Of a DNA stretch of 64,000 bases, positions 18,500 through 26,918 are shown in pieces (the stretch's first letter is position 1; each line of letters opens with the position of its first letter). The stretch is taken from NCBI GenBank assembly GCA_900771345.1, contig CAAGNQ010000020.1, forward strand, positions 1 through 64,000, read 5' to 3'. Origin of the DNA: Clostridia bacterium. GTDB lineage: Bacteria > Bacillota > Clostridia > Christensenellales > Borkfalkiaceae. The notes below the pieces were generated by a model. The model was given only the letters and a program-made list of their open reading frames with translations, ran no database searches and had not been told where the DNA came from. Made by a program: the position numbers and the translations under genes.

Positions 18500-18524
18500 A
18501 TGAACATAGGTTATATATGTTCAT
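18500..18524. repeat. Inverted repeat in the antiporter upstream region
   Basis: Perfect 9-base arms ATGAACATA and TATGTTCAT flank 7 bases. A related AACCTAT at 18445-18451 pairs with ATAGGTT overlapping this repeat. The stretch 18246-18652 has no gene: it holds the antiporter promoter, this repeat and the lipoprotein terminator. It lies well upstream of the promoter, so it could be a regulator site or a chance AT-rich palindrome. Confidence 0.45.
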
Positions 18525-18552
18525 ATTTTTGCTATTCAATTTAAAATTAAAA

Positions 18553-18572
18553 TACCCGACAAAAGTCGGGTA
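18553..18572 (-). terminator. Rho-independent terminator after the lipoprotein gene
   Basis: An 8-base stem TACCCGAC/GTCGGGTA closes a 4-base loop and is followed on the minus strand by an ATTTTAATTTT tract. It lies 80 bases past the stop of the lipoprotein gene. Confidence 0.85.
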
Positions 18573-18652
18573 CTTTAATTCCGTTATATAGAATTCAATT
18601 AATATTGAATTTCTTTCAAATTTGCCTTTCGGCAAGGATATACCTTAAACGA

Positions 18653-21610
18653 TTATGCTTCAACAAACTTTTCGCAGGTTGTACAGTAGTAACCGCAATG
18701 TGTTGTTAAACCAATATGATCTACATTTGTAGCATCGTAACGAACAGCAGTGCCGTTAACGATTACGTAGCACATCTTAATACCAGTAAATCCTTCTTTT
18801 GCACCTACGAAGGTGTGAGCAACTACGCCAGTCTTAGCAATAAACTTGAATTCTTCTGTATATGTTCCGAAGTCAGTTACATTTGTATAAGCGTATGTGT
18901 AGTTAGCAGATTCGCAATCAGCAGCTTCGCCCTTAGTAATCTTAGCGTCAGCAAGAGTTGTAGTGATGTTTAGACCACAATCACAAGTAATTTTAACAGT
19001 TGCAGATGCACCAGCGCCAATTACTTCTACCTTTTCGTTATGACCAGTTGGTTTGCTACCGTCAATCTTAACTTTTTCATCACAACCAGCTACTGAACAT
19101 TCATAGTATGCAGGCATCTCACAAGATGCAGGAACTACTTGGTTAGCACCTTGTTGATGTTTACCCATAACTTCGATTGTAACAGATTGTTTGCAATCAG
19201 GACAAATGAATGAATATTCTGCTTTGTCTTGGCATGTTTCTGCAGCACTTGTTGCTTGCAAGTAAGAATTTGCTAGAATTTCAGCAGCGTATTCTGTATT
19301 AGCAGGGTCAAGTACGAAACCTGTTTCTGCAACACCAAACTTATGTGTGTCAACAGCAACGATTTCAGTTACTTTATATGTTTCACCAGTAATGGCTGGA
19401 CCTTGCCATCCAGGAATATTAGCTGTGTAAGAGAATGTGTAAACATTCTTGTTTGGAGTTCCAGCAGCATAGTCTGCGCACTCTTTACCTGTTACGCATT
19501 CAGCGTCAACCTTCTTGAATCCGTATGGGTTAGAACCTTCAACGAATGGTCTGATTACAACTTCGCCTTCTGGGCAACCAGCGTTTGTACATTTAACAAC
19601 GAGATTAGCACCTTCGAAACGGTCAAATACAAAGTTGTGCTTTGGATTTAGAATTCCAGTAAAGTATGGATTCAATGCGCCTTCAACGTACTTATGTTCA
19701 CAATCTGCATATGCGCAGTATTCTGTGCTGTTAGCAACGCCTACGCAAGTTTGAGCTTGAGCCTTGCTATTAACTTTGTCAAGTTTATGTGTTCTGTTGA
19801 TAACGATAGCAACAGCTTGGTTACATCCTGGGCAGATTAATGATGCAGGTGTTGGTGTTCCACAAACAACCTTATTATAACCAGTTCCTAGGAATACTGA
19901 TTTGCCAATATATGCAACAGCGTCGTCATAGTTAACGTTGTTAGCAGAAGTATAAACTACCTCTTTACCAACTTCGTAAACGTGTTTACCAGTAGCAGGT
20001 TTTGTTAAATCCCAAACCTTGCCGTTTTCATCTGTATATGTGTATTCACCAGCAGTACCACATGTTTCAGCCTTAACAGGAGTTACGTTTGTAGCTTCCT
20101 TAATGCTTGGAGCTGCACAGTATTTACATACCATCTTAAGTGTGAACTTACCAGTTACTTCACTGTAACTTACAGCATCATCAGCAGTTGAAAGAACTTC
20201 TTCGTGTGTTCTATCAGCAACTTCTTGAGCGAAGTCACCACAAACTGTACAGTTCCATGTTTCAATATGAGTTTTAACTAAATCAGTTTCGCCCAAATCA
20301 CATGGGTTAGTACCATAAGATTTAATAGTTACGCCTGTGTGTGGCTTATAAACCTTAACGTCAACACTTGCTTTACAGAATTCACAAATAGCGCTTGCAT
20401 CCATTGCTAATTCAGGCTTTGTTGTATCGCAAGATAATGCTGTAGTAGCACCCTTGAGGTACAAGTTACTGTAAACGCCATCAGCATAATCAGTAATAGC
20501 ATTGCCTTTAATTTCATACTTTGTAGCAACAGTACCGTTCTTCGTGATATAGTGAGGAACAGAAATTGCTTGAGTACCTGAAACTGCAAATTCTTCGAAA
20601 GCAACGGTCTTTGTTCCGTCTTCGAACTTATTCTCGCCTACTTCAGGTTGAATAACGTCAACAGAACCAGTGTAAATGTATTTTACATAGTGACCAGTAT
20701 TGTCTTTTGCACCGTTAGGAGCAATTGTGTAGTTACCATCTGCTAAATTGTCAAGCTCGCATACTGTGAATGTTTTATCACAATCAACACAAGTAGCCTT
20801 CATTACAAACTTATCAGCAGTAGTAGCATATGTGTAGGTAGCAGATTCTTTATCATAAGTGTGACCTGTTGCTTCAACAGCAGGAATATCTACCATACCA
20901 CAAGGGATTGTTTCTTCATTGTCAAGAACCTTGTCTCCATCAACCATTTTGAAAGTTTTTCTTGTATATGTGCAATTACAAATCTTTCCTTCTGGATAAT
21001 GAGTTTCTGTACATGGATCGATACTGGTTTTTCCAAGAAGAGCTGCCATAAATTCATTAGAATTTTCTAAAGCTTCCCAAGTATGACCAATAGCGTCATT
21101 GTTTCTTGTGCCAGAAACGTAATTACAGTACTTACAACCTGTACCTTCGTAACTACCTAATAGACAAGATGCTGATTCTTCGATAAGAATTGATTCATCG
21201 TGTTTTGCATAAGTAGCGAATATTTCACCACAGTCAGCACACATTCTCATTTCATCAAGACGACACTTGTCAGCAGGGATTACAATTGCTTCGTTAGGGT
21301 TTTGAGCCTGAAGAAGCATTTCAACGGTTACAGGATGATTTGGATCCGTCTTCTCCATCAAATATGAATTCTCATGCTTACATGATGCTGGTGCATTTGG
21401 AACAAGGCTGTTTAGAACAGAACCTTCAATTGGTTCAACATCACCGTTCGTGTATGTAACAACAATTTTACCTGTTGCAGGGTCAATTGCCATTGATTTG
21501 ATAAGTCTTTCTTCTTCGCCACAAGCAACGAGGCCGAAAACAAGAGTCAATGCAAGGCAAACCGTACATACAACTGAAAGCAATCTAGTTAAAATAGATT
21601 TTTGTTTCAT
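18653..21610 (-). CDS. Large cysteine-rich surface lipoprotein with repeated Cys-pair/His modules
   Basis: This is a 985-residue lipoprotein. The signal peptide is basic then hydrophobic and ends in lipobox LVAC, giving lipid-modified Cys30. The mature part has no catalytic domain I recognise. It is built from degenerate repeats in which a Cys pair (CADC, CKYC, CVDC, CEFC, CTVC, CPGC, CPDC, CTTC; also spaced forms CTNAGC and CSVAGC) sits between beta-like strands and is followed by a G-H or T-H step (GHTW, GHTY, GKH, GHNEK). Similar Cys-pair repeats ending in T-G-H-x-Y occur in surface proteins of gut Firmicutes. The pairs might bind metal or form disulfides. There is no cell-wall sorting signal. 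Two tandem promoters and AAAGGAGAAAG before the ATG suggest strong expression. Function unknown. Confidence 0.85.
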   Translation of the reverse strand: MKQKSILTRLLSVVCTVCLALTLVFGLVACGEEERLIKSMAIDPATGKIVVTYTNGDVEPIEGSVLNSLVPNAPASCKHENSYLMEKTDPNHPVTVEMLLQAQNPNEAIVIPADKCRLDEMRMCADCGEIFATYAKHDESILIEESASCLLGSYEGTGCKYCNYVSGTRNNDAIGHTWEALENSNEFMAALLGKTSIDPCTETHYPEGKICNCTYTRKTFKMVDGDKVLDNEETIPCGMVDIPAVEATGHTYDKESATYTYATTADKFVMKATCVDCDKTFTVCELDNLADGNYTIAPNGAKDNTGHYVKYIYTGSVDVIQPEVGENKFEDGTKTVAFEEFAVSGTQAISVPHYITKNGTVATKYEIKGNAITDYADGVYSNLYLKGATTALSCDTTKPELAMDASAICEFCKASVDVKVYKPHTGVTIKSYGTNPCDLGETDLVKTHIETWNCTVCGDFAQEVADRTHEEVLSTADDAVSYSEVTGKFTLKMVCKYCAAPSIKEATNVTPVKAETCGTAGEYTYTDENGKVWDLTKPATGKHVYEVGKEVVYTSANNVNYDDAVAYIGKSVFLGTGYNKVVCGTPTPASLICPGCNQAVAIVINRTHKLDKVNSKAQAQTCVGVANSTEYCAYADCEHKYVEGALNPYFTGILNPKHNFVFDRFEGANLVVKCTNAGCPEGEVVIRPFVEGSNPYGFKKVDAECVTGKECADYAAGTPNKNVYTFSYTANIPGWQGPAITGETYKVTEIVAVDTHKFGVAETGFVLDPANTEYAAEILANSYLQATSAAETCQDKAEYSFICPDCKQSVTIEVMGKHQQGANQVVPASCEMPAYYECSVAGCDEKVKIDGSKPTGHNEKVEVIGAGASATVKITCDCGLNITTTLADAKITKGEAADCESANYTYAYTNVTDFGTYTEEFKFIAKTGVVAHTFVGAKEGFTGIKMCYVIVNGTAVRYDATNVDHIGLTTHCGYYCTTCEKFVEA

Positions 21611-21835
21611 TTCTTTCTCCTTTATTTTTTTTGTTTTTTACTTTTTACTTTTTTATGTTTTTTTTGAGCCATACGGTTAACGGAACACCGAACAACTCTG
21701 GTGTGATATATAATTTTACAATAAACCGAATTTACTACTGCATTCGATTTACGTTAGAAAATTAACCTCCTTGTGTTTTTTCCGCTTAAATAGTTTTAAA
21801 AGACAATTTTACAGTCTAAATCACTATTCCCATAT

Positions 21836-21864
21836 ATTTTAACGCATAACTTTTGCATTGTCAA
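21836..21864 (-). promoter_or_regulatory. Proximal promoter of the lipoprotein gene
   Basis: On the minus strand TTGACA (21859-21864) and TAAAAT (21836-21841) are 17 bases apart. It would give a leader of about 220 bases before the ATG at 21610, unusually long for this window. Confidence 0.75.
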
Positions 21865-21998
21865 GCATTTTTCAATAAAACACTATAAATTTTAACACAA
21901 AAATTAGCCATAGGAATATTTGGCTTTGATAGAAGATAAAATTAACTTTTAAAAGCAAAATAATAAACAAGTTTTCCTCATCTATTATTTTCAATTTT

Positions 21999-22027
21999 AT
22001 TTTATATTATTAAGTTATTGTTGTCAA
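21999..22027 (-). promoter_or_regulatory. Distal promoter of the lipoprotein gene
   Basis: A second TTGACA (22022-22027) and TAAAAT (21999-22004) pair with 17-base spacing lies 163 bases upstream of the proximal copy. The two share the same hexamers and spacing. The 758-base gap 21611-22368 otherwise holds the leader, two DnaA-box-like sites and the terminator of the antiporter operon; I see no gene in it. Confidence 0.65.
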
Positions 22028-22106
22028 GTGTTTTTTTGATTTTTATATTCCTTTTTTTGCTAAAATATAAGTCCATTGCACCTATTTTTAATAAGTTGTT
22101 AACACT

Positions 22107-22136
22107 GGTGGATAACTAAACAAAAAATGTGGATAA
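22107..22136. promoter_or_regulatory. Pair of DnaA-box-like sites
   Basis: TGTGGATAA at 22128-22136 is an exact match to the DnaA 9-mer (complement TTATCCACA). GGTGGATAA at 22107-22115 differs by one base, has the same orientation and lies 21 bases away, two helical turns. The surroundings are very AT-rich. There is no dnaA or dnaN here, so this is at most a DnaA-binding regulatory site. Confidence 0.4.
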
Positions 22137-22313
22137 GTTGATTATTTTATTATAATTTTTTTCTAATTACAAGTAACTATATTAGGTTTTTAGCACGCGT
22201 AATTATATTTATATATTGAATAACAAAAGACTAAAATAATTGTCAAAGCATTATATGCAAAAAAGATATTTTTTGACAGTGATTTGAATTAGTCAAAGTC
22301 TAGTTAAAAAGAA

Positions 22314-22341
22314 ATAGACTATGCAAAAAAACATAGTCTAT
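22314..22341 (-). terminator. Rho-independent terminator of the fumarate/Hdr operon
   Basis: A 10-base stem ATAGACTATG/CATAGTCTAT with an 8-base loop is followed on the minus strand by TTTCTTTTT. It lies 28 bases past the stop of the antiporter gene that ends the 11-gene operon. Confidence 0.85.
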
Positions 22342-22368
22342 CTTATATATTATATATAATGTTTATTA

Positions 22369-23751
22369 TTAAATGAGTCCTATCATTAAATTACATGCAA
22401 GAACTACCAATACAAGCGCGATAGGATAAGTCGATGCGTAGGCTGAAGCAACGTCTTCAGTTTTTGCCGTGTTAATCAACGTTCCAAGAGCAGGAGTACT
22501 CGTCATGCCACCCGTTATTGAGCCAAGTGCGTTTAATAATGGTAACTTCATAACGAATTTTGCTAGAATAAATCCTACTATCATAGGAGCGATTGTCATA
22601 CCTGCGCCACCAACAAAGCCCCAAACCACCATACCTGCGCCTTCGCCTTCAAGTGAGGACACTAGGTTTACTCCACCTTCAAAGCCTGCACCAAGCAAGA
22701 AGAGCATAAGTCCTAATTCACGAAGTAGTTTTAGAGACGTTTCTGGAACTTCTAAAGAAAGTTTGCCCATTTTACCAAAGTGGCCGAGCACTAAACCCAT
22801 AATTAGAACGCCACCCGTTTTTCCTAAACTAAATGATGTACCACCGAATAGTGGAATTTTAATCGCTCCGAGCGCTAAACCACTAACTACAGCAATAGCT
22901 ATAGGCACTAAACCGAAAGGCTCTACAACGAAAAGACCTTTTTTATCTTCTTTCTTTTCTTCGCCACCTATTTTTAAAAGTTCACGTTCTTTAACCATAT
23001 CTACCTTTAGCATTTTTGGGATAAGTTGCACGAATAATACTACGCCAACTACACCGAATGGATATGCGATTGCATGCCCTAAAGAAATTGAAGTATATTC
23101 AGGAAGCAATCTAACCACTTCTAAAGGAAGCTCTGGGTATTTAGCGATTACAGCTTCTTGTGCTGCAGAAAAGCCAGGAGTTGTTGTGAGCGCACCTGAT
23201 AAAATTCCTGCCCAGAAACCTGTGCCGTATTCCTTAAAGATGCTAGTAAACAATATGCCTACTAGAGCAGAAGATAGAATAATTACTACTCCTAAAAGAA
23301 TGTACGTCTTAAAGTTTTTAGATAAGTTCTTAAAGAAGTTAGGGCCAGCGATTAAACCGACAGAGCCAACGAACATTATTAAGCCGAGGTTTTGGATAGA
23401 ACCACCCATAGTGTCGACAACTGAACTTCCGTGAGTTACGTGAAATGCGCCGATTACTGGCAAATCTCCAAAATTAAGTGTACATAAGAATCCGAATAAA
23501 ATAGCCACCAAGAATACGCCAGCCGTTCCCAAATTTACACCCTTAATGGTAATTGAGCCGAGCAAATATCCAAGAGCACATATTACGAAAATAAGAATAA
23601 ATAAAACTGCAGTTGAGCCAAACTTAAACGCCTTATCAACCGTACCTGCCGAAATAGCGTTGTAAACACACCAACCGACAATAGCGCCTATTATTGCAAT
23701 GGCAATAATTATCCATAGGCCTTTAAGACTTTTCTTTTTTTGATTTTCCAT
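22369..23751 (-). CDS. AspT/YidE/YbjL-family anion antiporter, candidate C4-dicarboxylate exchanger
   Basis: A 460-residue membrane protein of the aspartate:alanine exchanger (AAEx) family. Two repeated halves of hydrophobic helices each carry a G-rich T-x-T/S-x-T-P motif: SGALTTTPGFSAAQEA near 190 and GGMTSTPALGTLI near 440. The central hydrophilic loop is short and lacks the two TrkA-C domains seen in YbjL and AspT. I choose the ATG at 23749-23751 with AGGAG eight bases upstream; a longer frame reaches 23775. It follows frdA by 24 bases and is the last gene before a terminator. Position suggests exchange of succinate for malate, fumarate or aspartate; that substrate is inference. Confidence 0.85.
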   Translation of the reverse strand: MENQKKKSLKGLWIIIAIAIIGAIVGWCVYNAISAGTVDKAFKFGSTAVLFILIFVICALGYLLGSITIKGVNLGTAGVFLVAILFGFLCTLNFGDLPVIGAFHVTHGSSVVDTMGGSIQNLGLIMFVGSVGLIAGPNFFKNLSKNFKTYILLGVVIILSSALVGILFTSIFKEYGTGFWAGILSGALTTTPGFSAAQEAVIAKYPELPLEVVRLLPEYTSISLGHAIAYPFGVVGVVLFVQLIPKMLKVDMVKERELLKIGGEEKKEDKKGLFVVEPFGLVPIAIAVVSGLALGAIKIPLFGGTSFSLGKTGGVLIMGLVLGHFGKMGKLSLEVPETSLKLLRELGLMLFLLGAGFEGGVNLVSSLEGEGAGMVVWGFVGGAGMTIAPMIVGFILAKFVMKLPLLNALGSITGGMTSTPALGTLINTAKTEDVASAYASTYPIALVLVVLACNLMIGLI

Positions 23752-23775
23752 TTTTGTTACTCCTGTACTTTGCAA

Positions 23776-25386
23776 TTAAATATTTGGTTGTTTTGTGTAG
23801 TTAGGAAGAAGTTGAGGTGATAACTTGGTTGGCTTAAGCCCTGCGCTTTCAAGTTCTTTCTCAAACGCTTTAACGTGGTCTAAGGTTAGTTCCTTAACTT
23901 CTACGCTCTTATATTTTGCGCCTGCACTCTTTCCTGCGTTTCTACCGAATACGATAATATCTAGGAGCGAGTTGCCCATAAGTCTGTTTCTGCCGTGAAT
24001 TCCTCCGACTGCCTCGCCTGCTACGTATAGGTTAGGAACGGTAGTCGTCATACCGTCAGCCGAAATGTCAAGCCCACCGTTTTGGTAGTGAAGGGTTGGG
24101 TAAACGAGAATTGGCTCTTTTCTTATATCAATACCGTATTTGCCGAACATTCTCATCATTGCAGGGATACGCTTTTCAATCGTTCCCTCTCCACCTATCA
24201 TTTCTATCATAGGTGTATCTAGCCATACGCCCTCTCCGTCAGTCGTTTTAATACCGTTACTGCGTTTTTTGCATTCTCTGATTATTGAAGATGCCGTAAC
24301 GTCACGTGTTTCAAGAGAATAAACGAATGCCTCACCATCTTTATTTACGAGTTGAGCACCGAGTGAACGTACTTTTTCTGTTACGAGAGCACCAAAGATT
24401 TGGGTTGGCTCTGCAACGCCTGTAGGATGGTATTGTAGGGTATCGGCATAGAGAAGTTTTGCGCCTGCTCTATATCCTAAAACCAAACCGTCGGCTGTTG
24501 CGCCGTAGTGGTTAGATGTTGGGAAGCCTTGATAGTGAAGCCTACCTGCACCACCAGTTGCAATGATTACAGTCTTTGCTTTTGCAACAAGGATTTCCTT
24601 TGTTTCCATATTCATCAAAACTGCACCGGCTGCTTTGCCTTCAGTATCTTTGATAAGTTCGATAGCTGCAGTAAAATCAACAACAGGAATGCCACGATTT
24701 AAAACTTCGTCACGAAGAGTTCTCATAATCTCTGCACCCGAGTAGTCTTTACAAGCGTGCATTCTCTTTCTTGACGTACCACCACCGTGCGTTGTAATCA
24801 TTGTGCCGTCATCCTCTTTATCGAACATAACGCCGAGTTCGTTTAACCATTTGATAGCGTCAGGCGCGTCGTTTACAAGTTTATATAAAAGTTCAGGTTT
24901 AGCAGCAAAATGACCACCACCAAAAGCATCGAGATAGTGAACTGCTGGGCTATCGTTTGGCTTGTCGGCAGCCTGAATTCCACCTTCTGCCATCATTGTA
25001 TTAGCGTCACCTATACGAAGTTTTGTCACCATCATAACTTTTGCGCCTGCATTATCAGCCTCAATAGCAGCAGAAGAGCCTGCGCCACCACCACCGATAA
25101 CCAAAACGTCAACGTCATAGTCTGGCTTTGATAGGTCTATATCCATATCTAGAACTCTTGACTTGCCTTGAAGTAGGTCAGCGAGCTCGTGAAGAACTTT
25201 GCCACCCTTATTAGGACCAACTTTTAATTCTTCGTAAGCAGAAGTTATGTAGTCAGGGTGATTTTGTTCTAATACTGTTTGTTTTTCATCAGCAGTCATT
25301 CTGCCAAAGAGGGTTTTAAGCCTTTGTTCTCTCGTAGCCTCAACTTTTTTCATTGACGCTAACTGTTCTTCGGTATATTTATACAT
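23776..25386 (-). CDS. frdA: Soluble fumarate reductase-type flavoprotein (FrdA/TfrA-like)
   Basis: A 536-residue flavoprotein. Residues 1-90 are an added N-terminal region rich in charged residues. FAD binding starts VLVIGGGGAGSSAA (95-107). Active-site elements of the fumarate reductase family are kept: QYHPTG (His320), VTEKVR (Thr336, Glu337), TRDV (Arg361), LHYQNGG (His433) and HGRNRLMGNSL (Arg468). In E. coli FrdA the covalent-FAD His lies in S-H-T-V-A-A-E-G-G; here the aligned stretch is A-N-T-M-M-A-E-G-G, so Asn129 replaces it and FAD should be non-covalent. No FrdC/D membrane anchor is encoded. FrdB and Flx/Hdr genes precede it. Another enoate could be the true substrate, but the linked fumarase favours fumarate. 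Confidence 0.9.
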   Translation of the reverse strand: MYKYTEEQLASMKKVEATREQRLKTLFGRMTADEKQTVLEQNHPDYITSAYEELKVGPNKGGKVLHELADLLQGKSRVLDMDIDLSKPDYDVDVLVIGGGGAGSSAAIEADNAGAKVMMVTKLRIGDANTMMAEGGIQAADKPNDSPAVHYLDAFGGGHFAAKPELLYKLVNDAPDAIKWLNELGVMFDKEDDGTMITTHGGGTSRKRMHACKDYSGAEIMRTLRDEVLNRGIPVVDFTAAIELIKDTEGKAAGAVLMNMETKEILVAKAKTVIIATGGAGRLHYQGFPTSNHYGATADGLVLGYRAGAKLLYADTLQYHPTGVAEPTQIFGALVTEKVRSLGAQLVNKDGEAFVYSLETRDVTASSIIRECKKRSNGIKTTDGEGVWLDTPMIEMIGGEGTIEKRIPAMMRMFGKYGIDIRKEPILVYPTLHYQNGGLDISADGMTTTVPNLYVAGEAVGGIHGRNRLMGNSLLDIIVFGRNAGKSAGAKYKSVEVKELTLDHVKAFEKELESAGLKPTKLSPQLLPNYTKQPNI

Positions 25387-25400
25387 ATTCTATTCCCTCC

Positions 25401-26075
25401 TTATTTCTCAATTTCTCTATTATTATAGAGTTCTTTAAGTTCATCAATCGGTTTTTGCATAAGAGATTCGATAATTTCAACGTACTTTCCGTCCTCAATT
25501 TCCTTAACTCTATCGAGAAGATGCTGAGTTTCAGGCGCAATAAACTTTCCGTATAGACGGCGAGCGAGTTCTGCAACCTGAGGGTGAGAAATTCCAGCAG
25601 GACATCTTGAAGAGCAAACGCCACACATTACGCAGTCGAAAGATTCTTCAGCACACCTTGCAAAATCCCCTCTTTGCGCATATGCAATATATTGCATAAC
25701 GTTTAGTCCTTGCGTGCAGGCTTTAGTACAAGCGTTACAGCCTACACACGCGTATATTTCAGGATAAAGTTGCATCATAACCTGTTCGGTTGGCTTAATC
25801 TTGTTGATATCGTAAACTTCTTTTACTAGTGGGAAAAAAGGAAGGGTTGCAACGTACATATTTTCTTCAACCTTCGTTTGGCAAGCAAGGCAAGCGTGCA
25901 ATTCCTTATCTCCTTTGATACGGTAAATAGTTGAGCAAGCGCCACAGAATCCGTTTCTGCAACCACAGCCACGAACAAGTTGATAGCCTGCGTATTCCAT
26001 TGCTTTCATAATAGTAAGGCTTTCTGGAACTTGATATTTTTTACCGAAAAAATAAACATTCACTAAATTTTCCAT
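25401..26075 (-). CDS. frdB: Fumarate reductase iron-sulfur subunit (FrdB/TfrB N-terminal type)
   Basis: A 224-residue protein. An N-terminal ferredoxin fold has a [2Fe-2S] cysteine set at 37, 39, 44, 47, 62 and 65 (CGCRNGFCGAC ... CLAC). The C-terminal half has two full [4Fe-4S] sets, C110-C113-C116-C120 and C148-C151-C154-C158. Classical FrdB has one [3Fe-4S] site and binds quinone; here both C-terminal sites look like [4Fe-4S]. The methanogen TfrB adds HdrB-like CCG domains at its C-terminus; this protein ends instead, and the CCG domains are on the separate hdrB gene of the operon. It lies 14 bases from frdA. Confidence 0.9.
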   Translation of the reverse strand: MENLVNVYFFGKKYQVPESLTIMKAMEYAGYQLVRGCGCRNGFCGACSTIYRIKGDKELHACLACQTKVEENMYVATLPFFPLVKEVYDINKIKPTEQVMMQLYPEIYACVGCNACTKACTQGLNVMQYIAYAQRGDFARCAEESFDCVMCGVCSSRCPAGISHPQVAELARRLYGKFIAPETQHLLDRVKEIEDGKYVEIIESLMQKPIDELKELYNNREIEK

Positions 26076-26090
26076 TTGTTTTTCTCCTTT

Positions 26091-26918
26091 TTAATACTCG
26101 TCAGGAAGTGCATCAAGTTGGTCCATTCTAAATACCGGACCATCTTTGCAAACGTATTTTGAACCTACGTTGCATCGACCACACTTGCCTATTCCACATT
26201 TCATTCTAAGTTCTAGCGTAGTAAATACTTGCTCGTTATTAAAGCCCAATTCCTTCAAGCCTTGAAGGGTAAACTTAATCATAATCGGTGGGCCACATAA
26301 AACTGCCGTCTTGGTTGGCTCAAAACCTAGTTCTTTTACGTAAGTTGGAACAAATCCAACGTGCCCGTCCCAGCCTTCTTGCTCACGGTCAATGGTTAGG
26401 TGAACGTTCACGCCACTATCGTTTGACCATTCGTTAATTATTTCCTGATAGTCCAAAAGGTCGTCTTTACTTCTCGAACCGTAAACAATATCAATTTTAC
26501 CATATCTATCGCGATAATGCCTGCAATAGTTTATTACCGAACGAAGAGGTGCTAATCCTACGCCACCTGCAACGAACAATAGGTCTTTGCCGGCAAACAC
26601 GTCGTCTACAGGAAACGGCGTTCCGTAAGGTCCACGAACGGTTACGTTCTGCCCAACTTCTGCAGCATGTAGCCAACTTGTTACGCACCCACACTTTTTA
26701 ATGGAAAATTCCATATATTCGGTGTTTGTTGGCGAAGAAGTAATCGAAAACATTGCCTCGCCTATACCTGGAATTGACACCATTGCGCATTGACCAGGAC
26801 GGTGCTCGAAAAGTTTTTTACCCTCTGGCGAAACCACCCTGAAAGTCTTAATATCAGGCGTATCTATTCTTATATCCGTTATAACGCCCAGTTTCGGAAT
26901 TAAAGCTTCGTTATTCAT
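26091..26918 (-). CDS. flxA: FlxA-like NAD(P)H:FAD electron-entry subunit
   Basis: A 275-residue protein of the ferredoxin-NADP reductase/PyrK group. The FAD-binding barrel includes HRPGQCAMVSIPG and the F-S-I-T-S-S-P-T segment. The NAD(P) domain includes LLFVAGGVGLAPLRSVI (near 115) and AVLCGPPIMIKFT (near 210). A C-terminal [2Fe-2S] cysteine set CGIGKCGRCNVGSKYVC ends the protein. In the FlxABCD-HdrABC complex FlxA oxidises NAD(P)H. AsrB, PyrK and sulfhydrogenase gamma share this fold; neighbouring flxB-D and hdrA-C decide the call. It overlaps flxB by 8 bases. Confidence 0.9.
   Translation of the reverse strand: MNNEALIPKLGVITDIRIDTPDIKTFRVVSPEGKKLFEHRPGQCAMVSIPGIGEAMFSITSSPTNTEYMEFSIKKCGCVTSWLHAAEVGQNVTVRGPYGTPFPVDDVFAGKDLLFVAGGVGLAPLRSVINYCRHYRDRYGKIDIVYGSRSKDDLLDYQEIINEWSNDSGVNVHLTIDREQEGWDGHVGFVPTYVKELGFEPTKTAVLCGPPIMIKFTLQGLKELGFNNEQVFTTLELRMKCGIGKCGRCNVGSKYVCKDGPVFRMDQLDALPDEY

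Noticed and set aside
18500..18530. Inverted repeat plus T-run as a plus-strand terminator
   Set aside because: No plus-strand gene lies upstream of it; its place upstream of a minus-strand promoter makes terminator function pointless.
21622..21672. Sixteen-codon Lys-rich minus-strand frame ending just before the lipoprotein ribosome site
   Set aside because: It has no ribosome binding site of its own, and its Lys content simply reflects an A-rich leader. It might be a leader peptide but the sequence does not support that.
22469..23434. Plus-strand open frame of 321 codons opposite the antiporter gene
   Set aside because: It lies entirely antisense to a well-supported membrane protein gene, is rich in Pro/Ser/Thr with no recognisable domain, and has no ribosome site or promoter.
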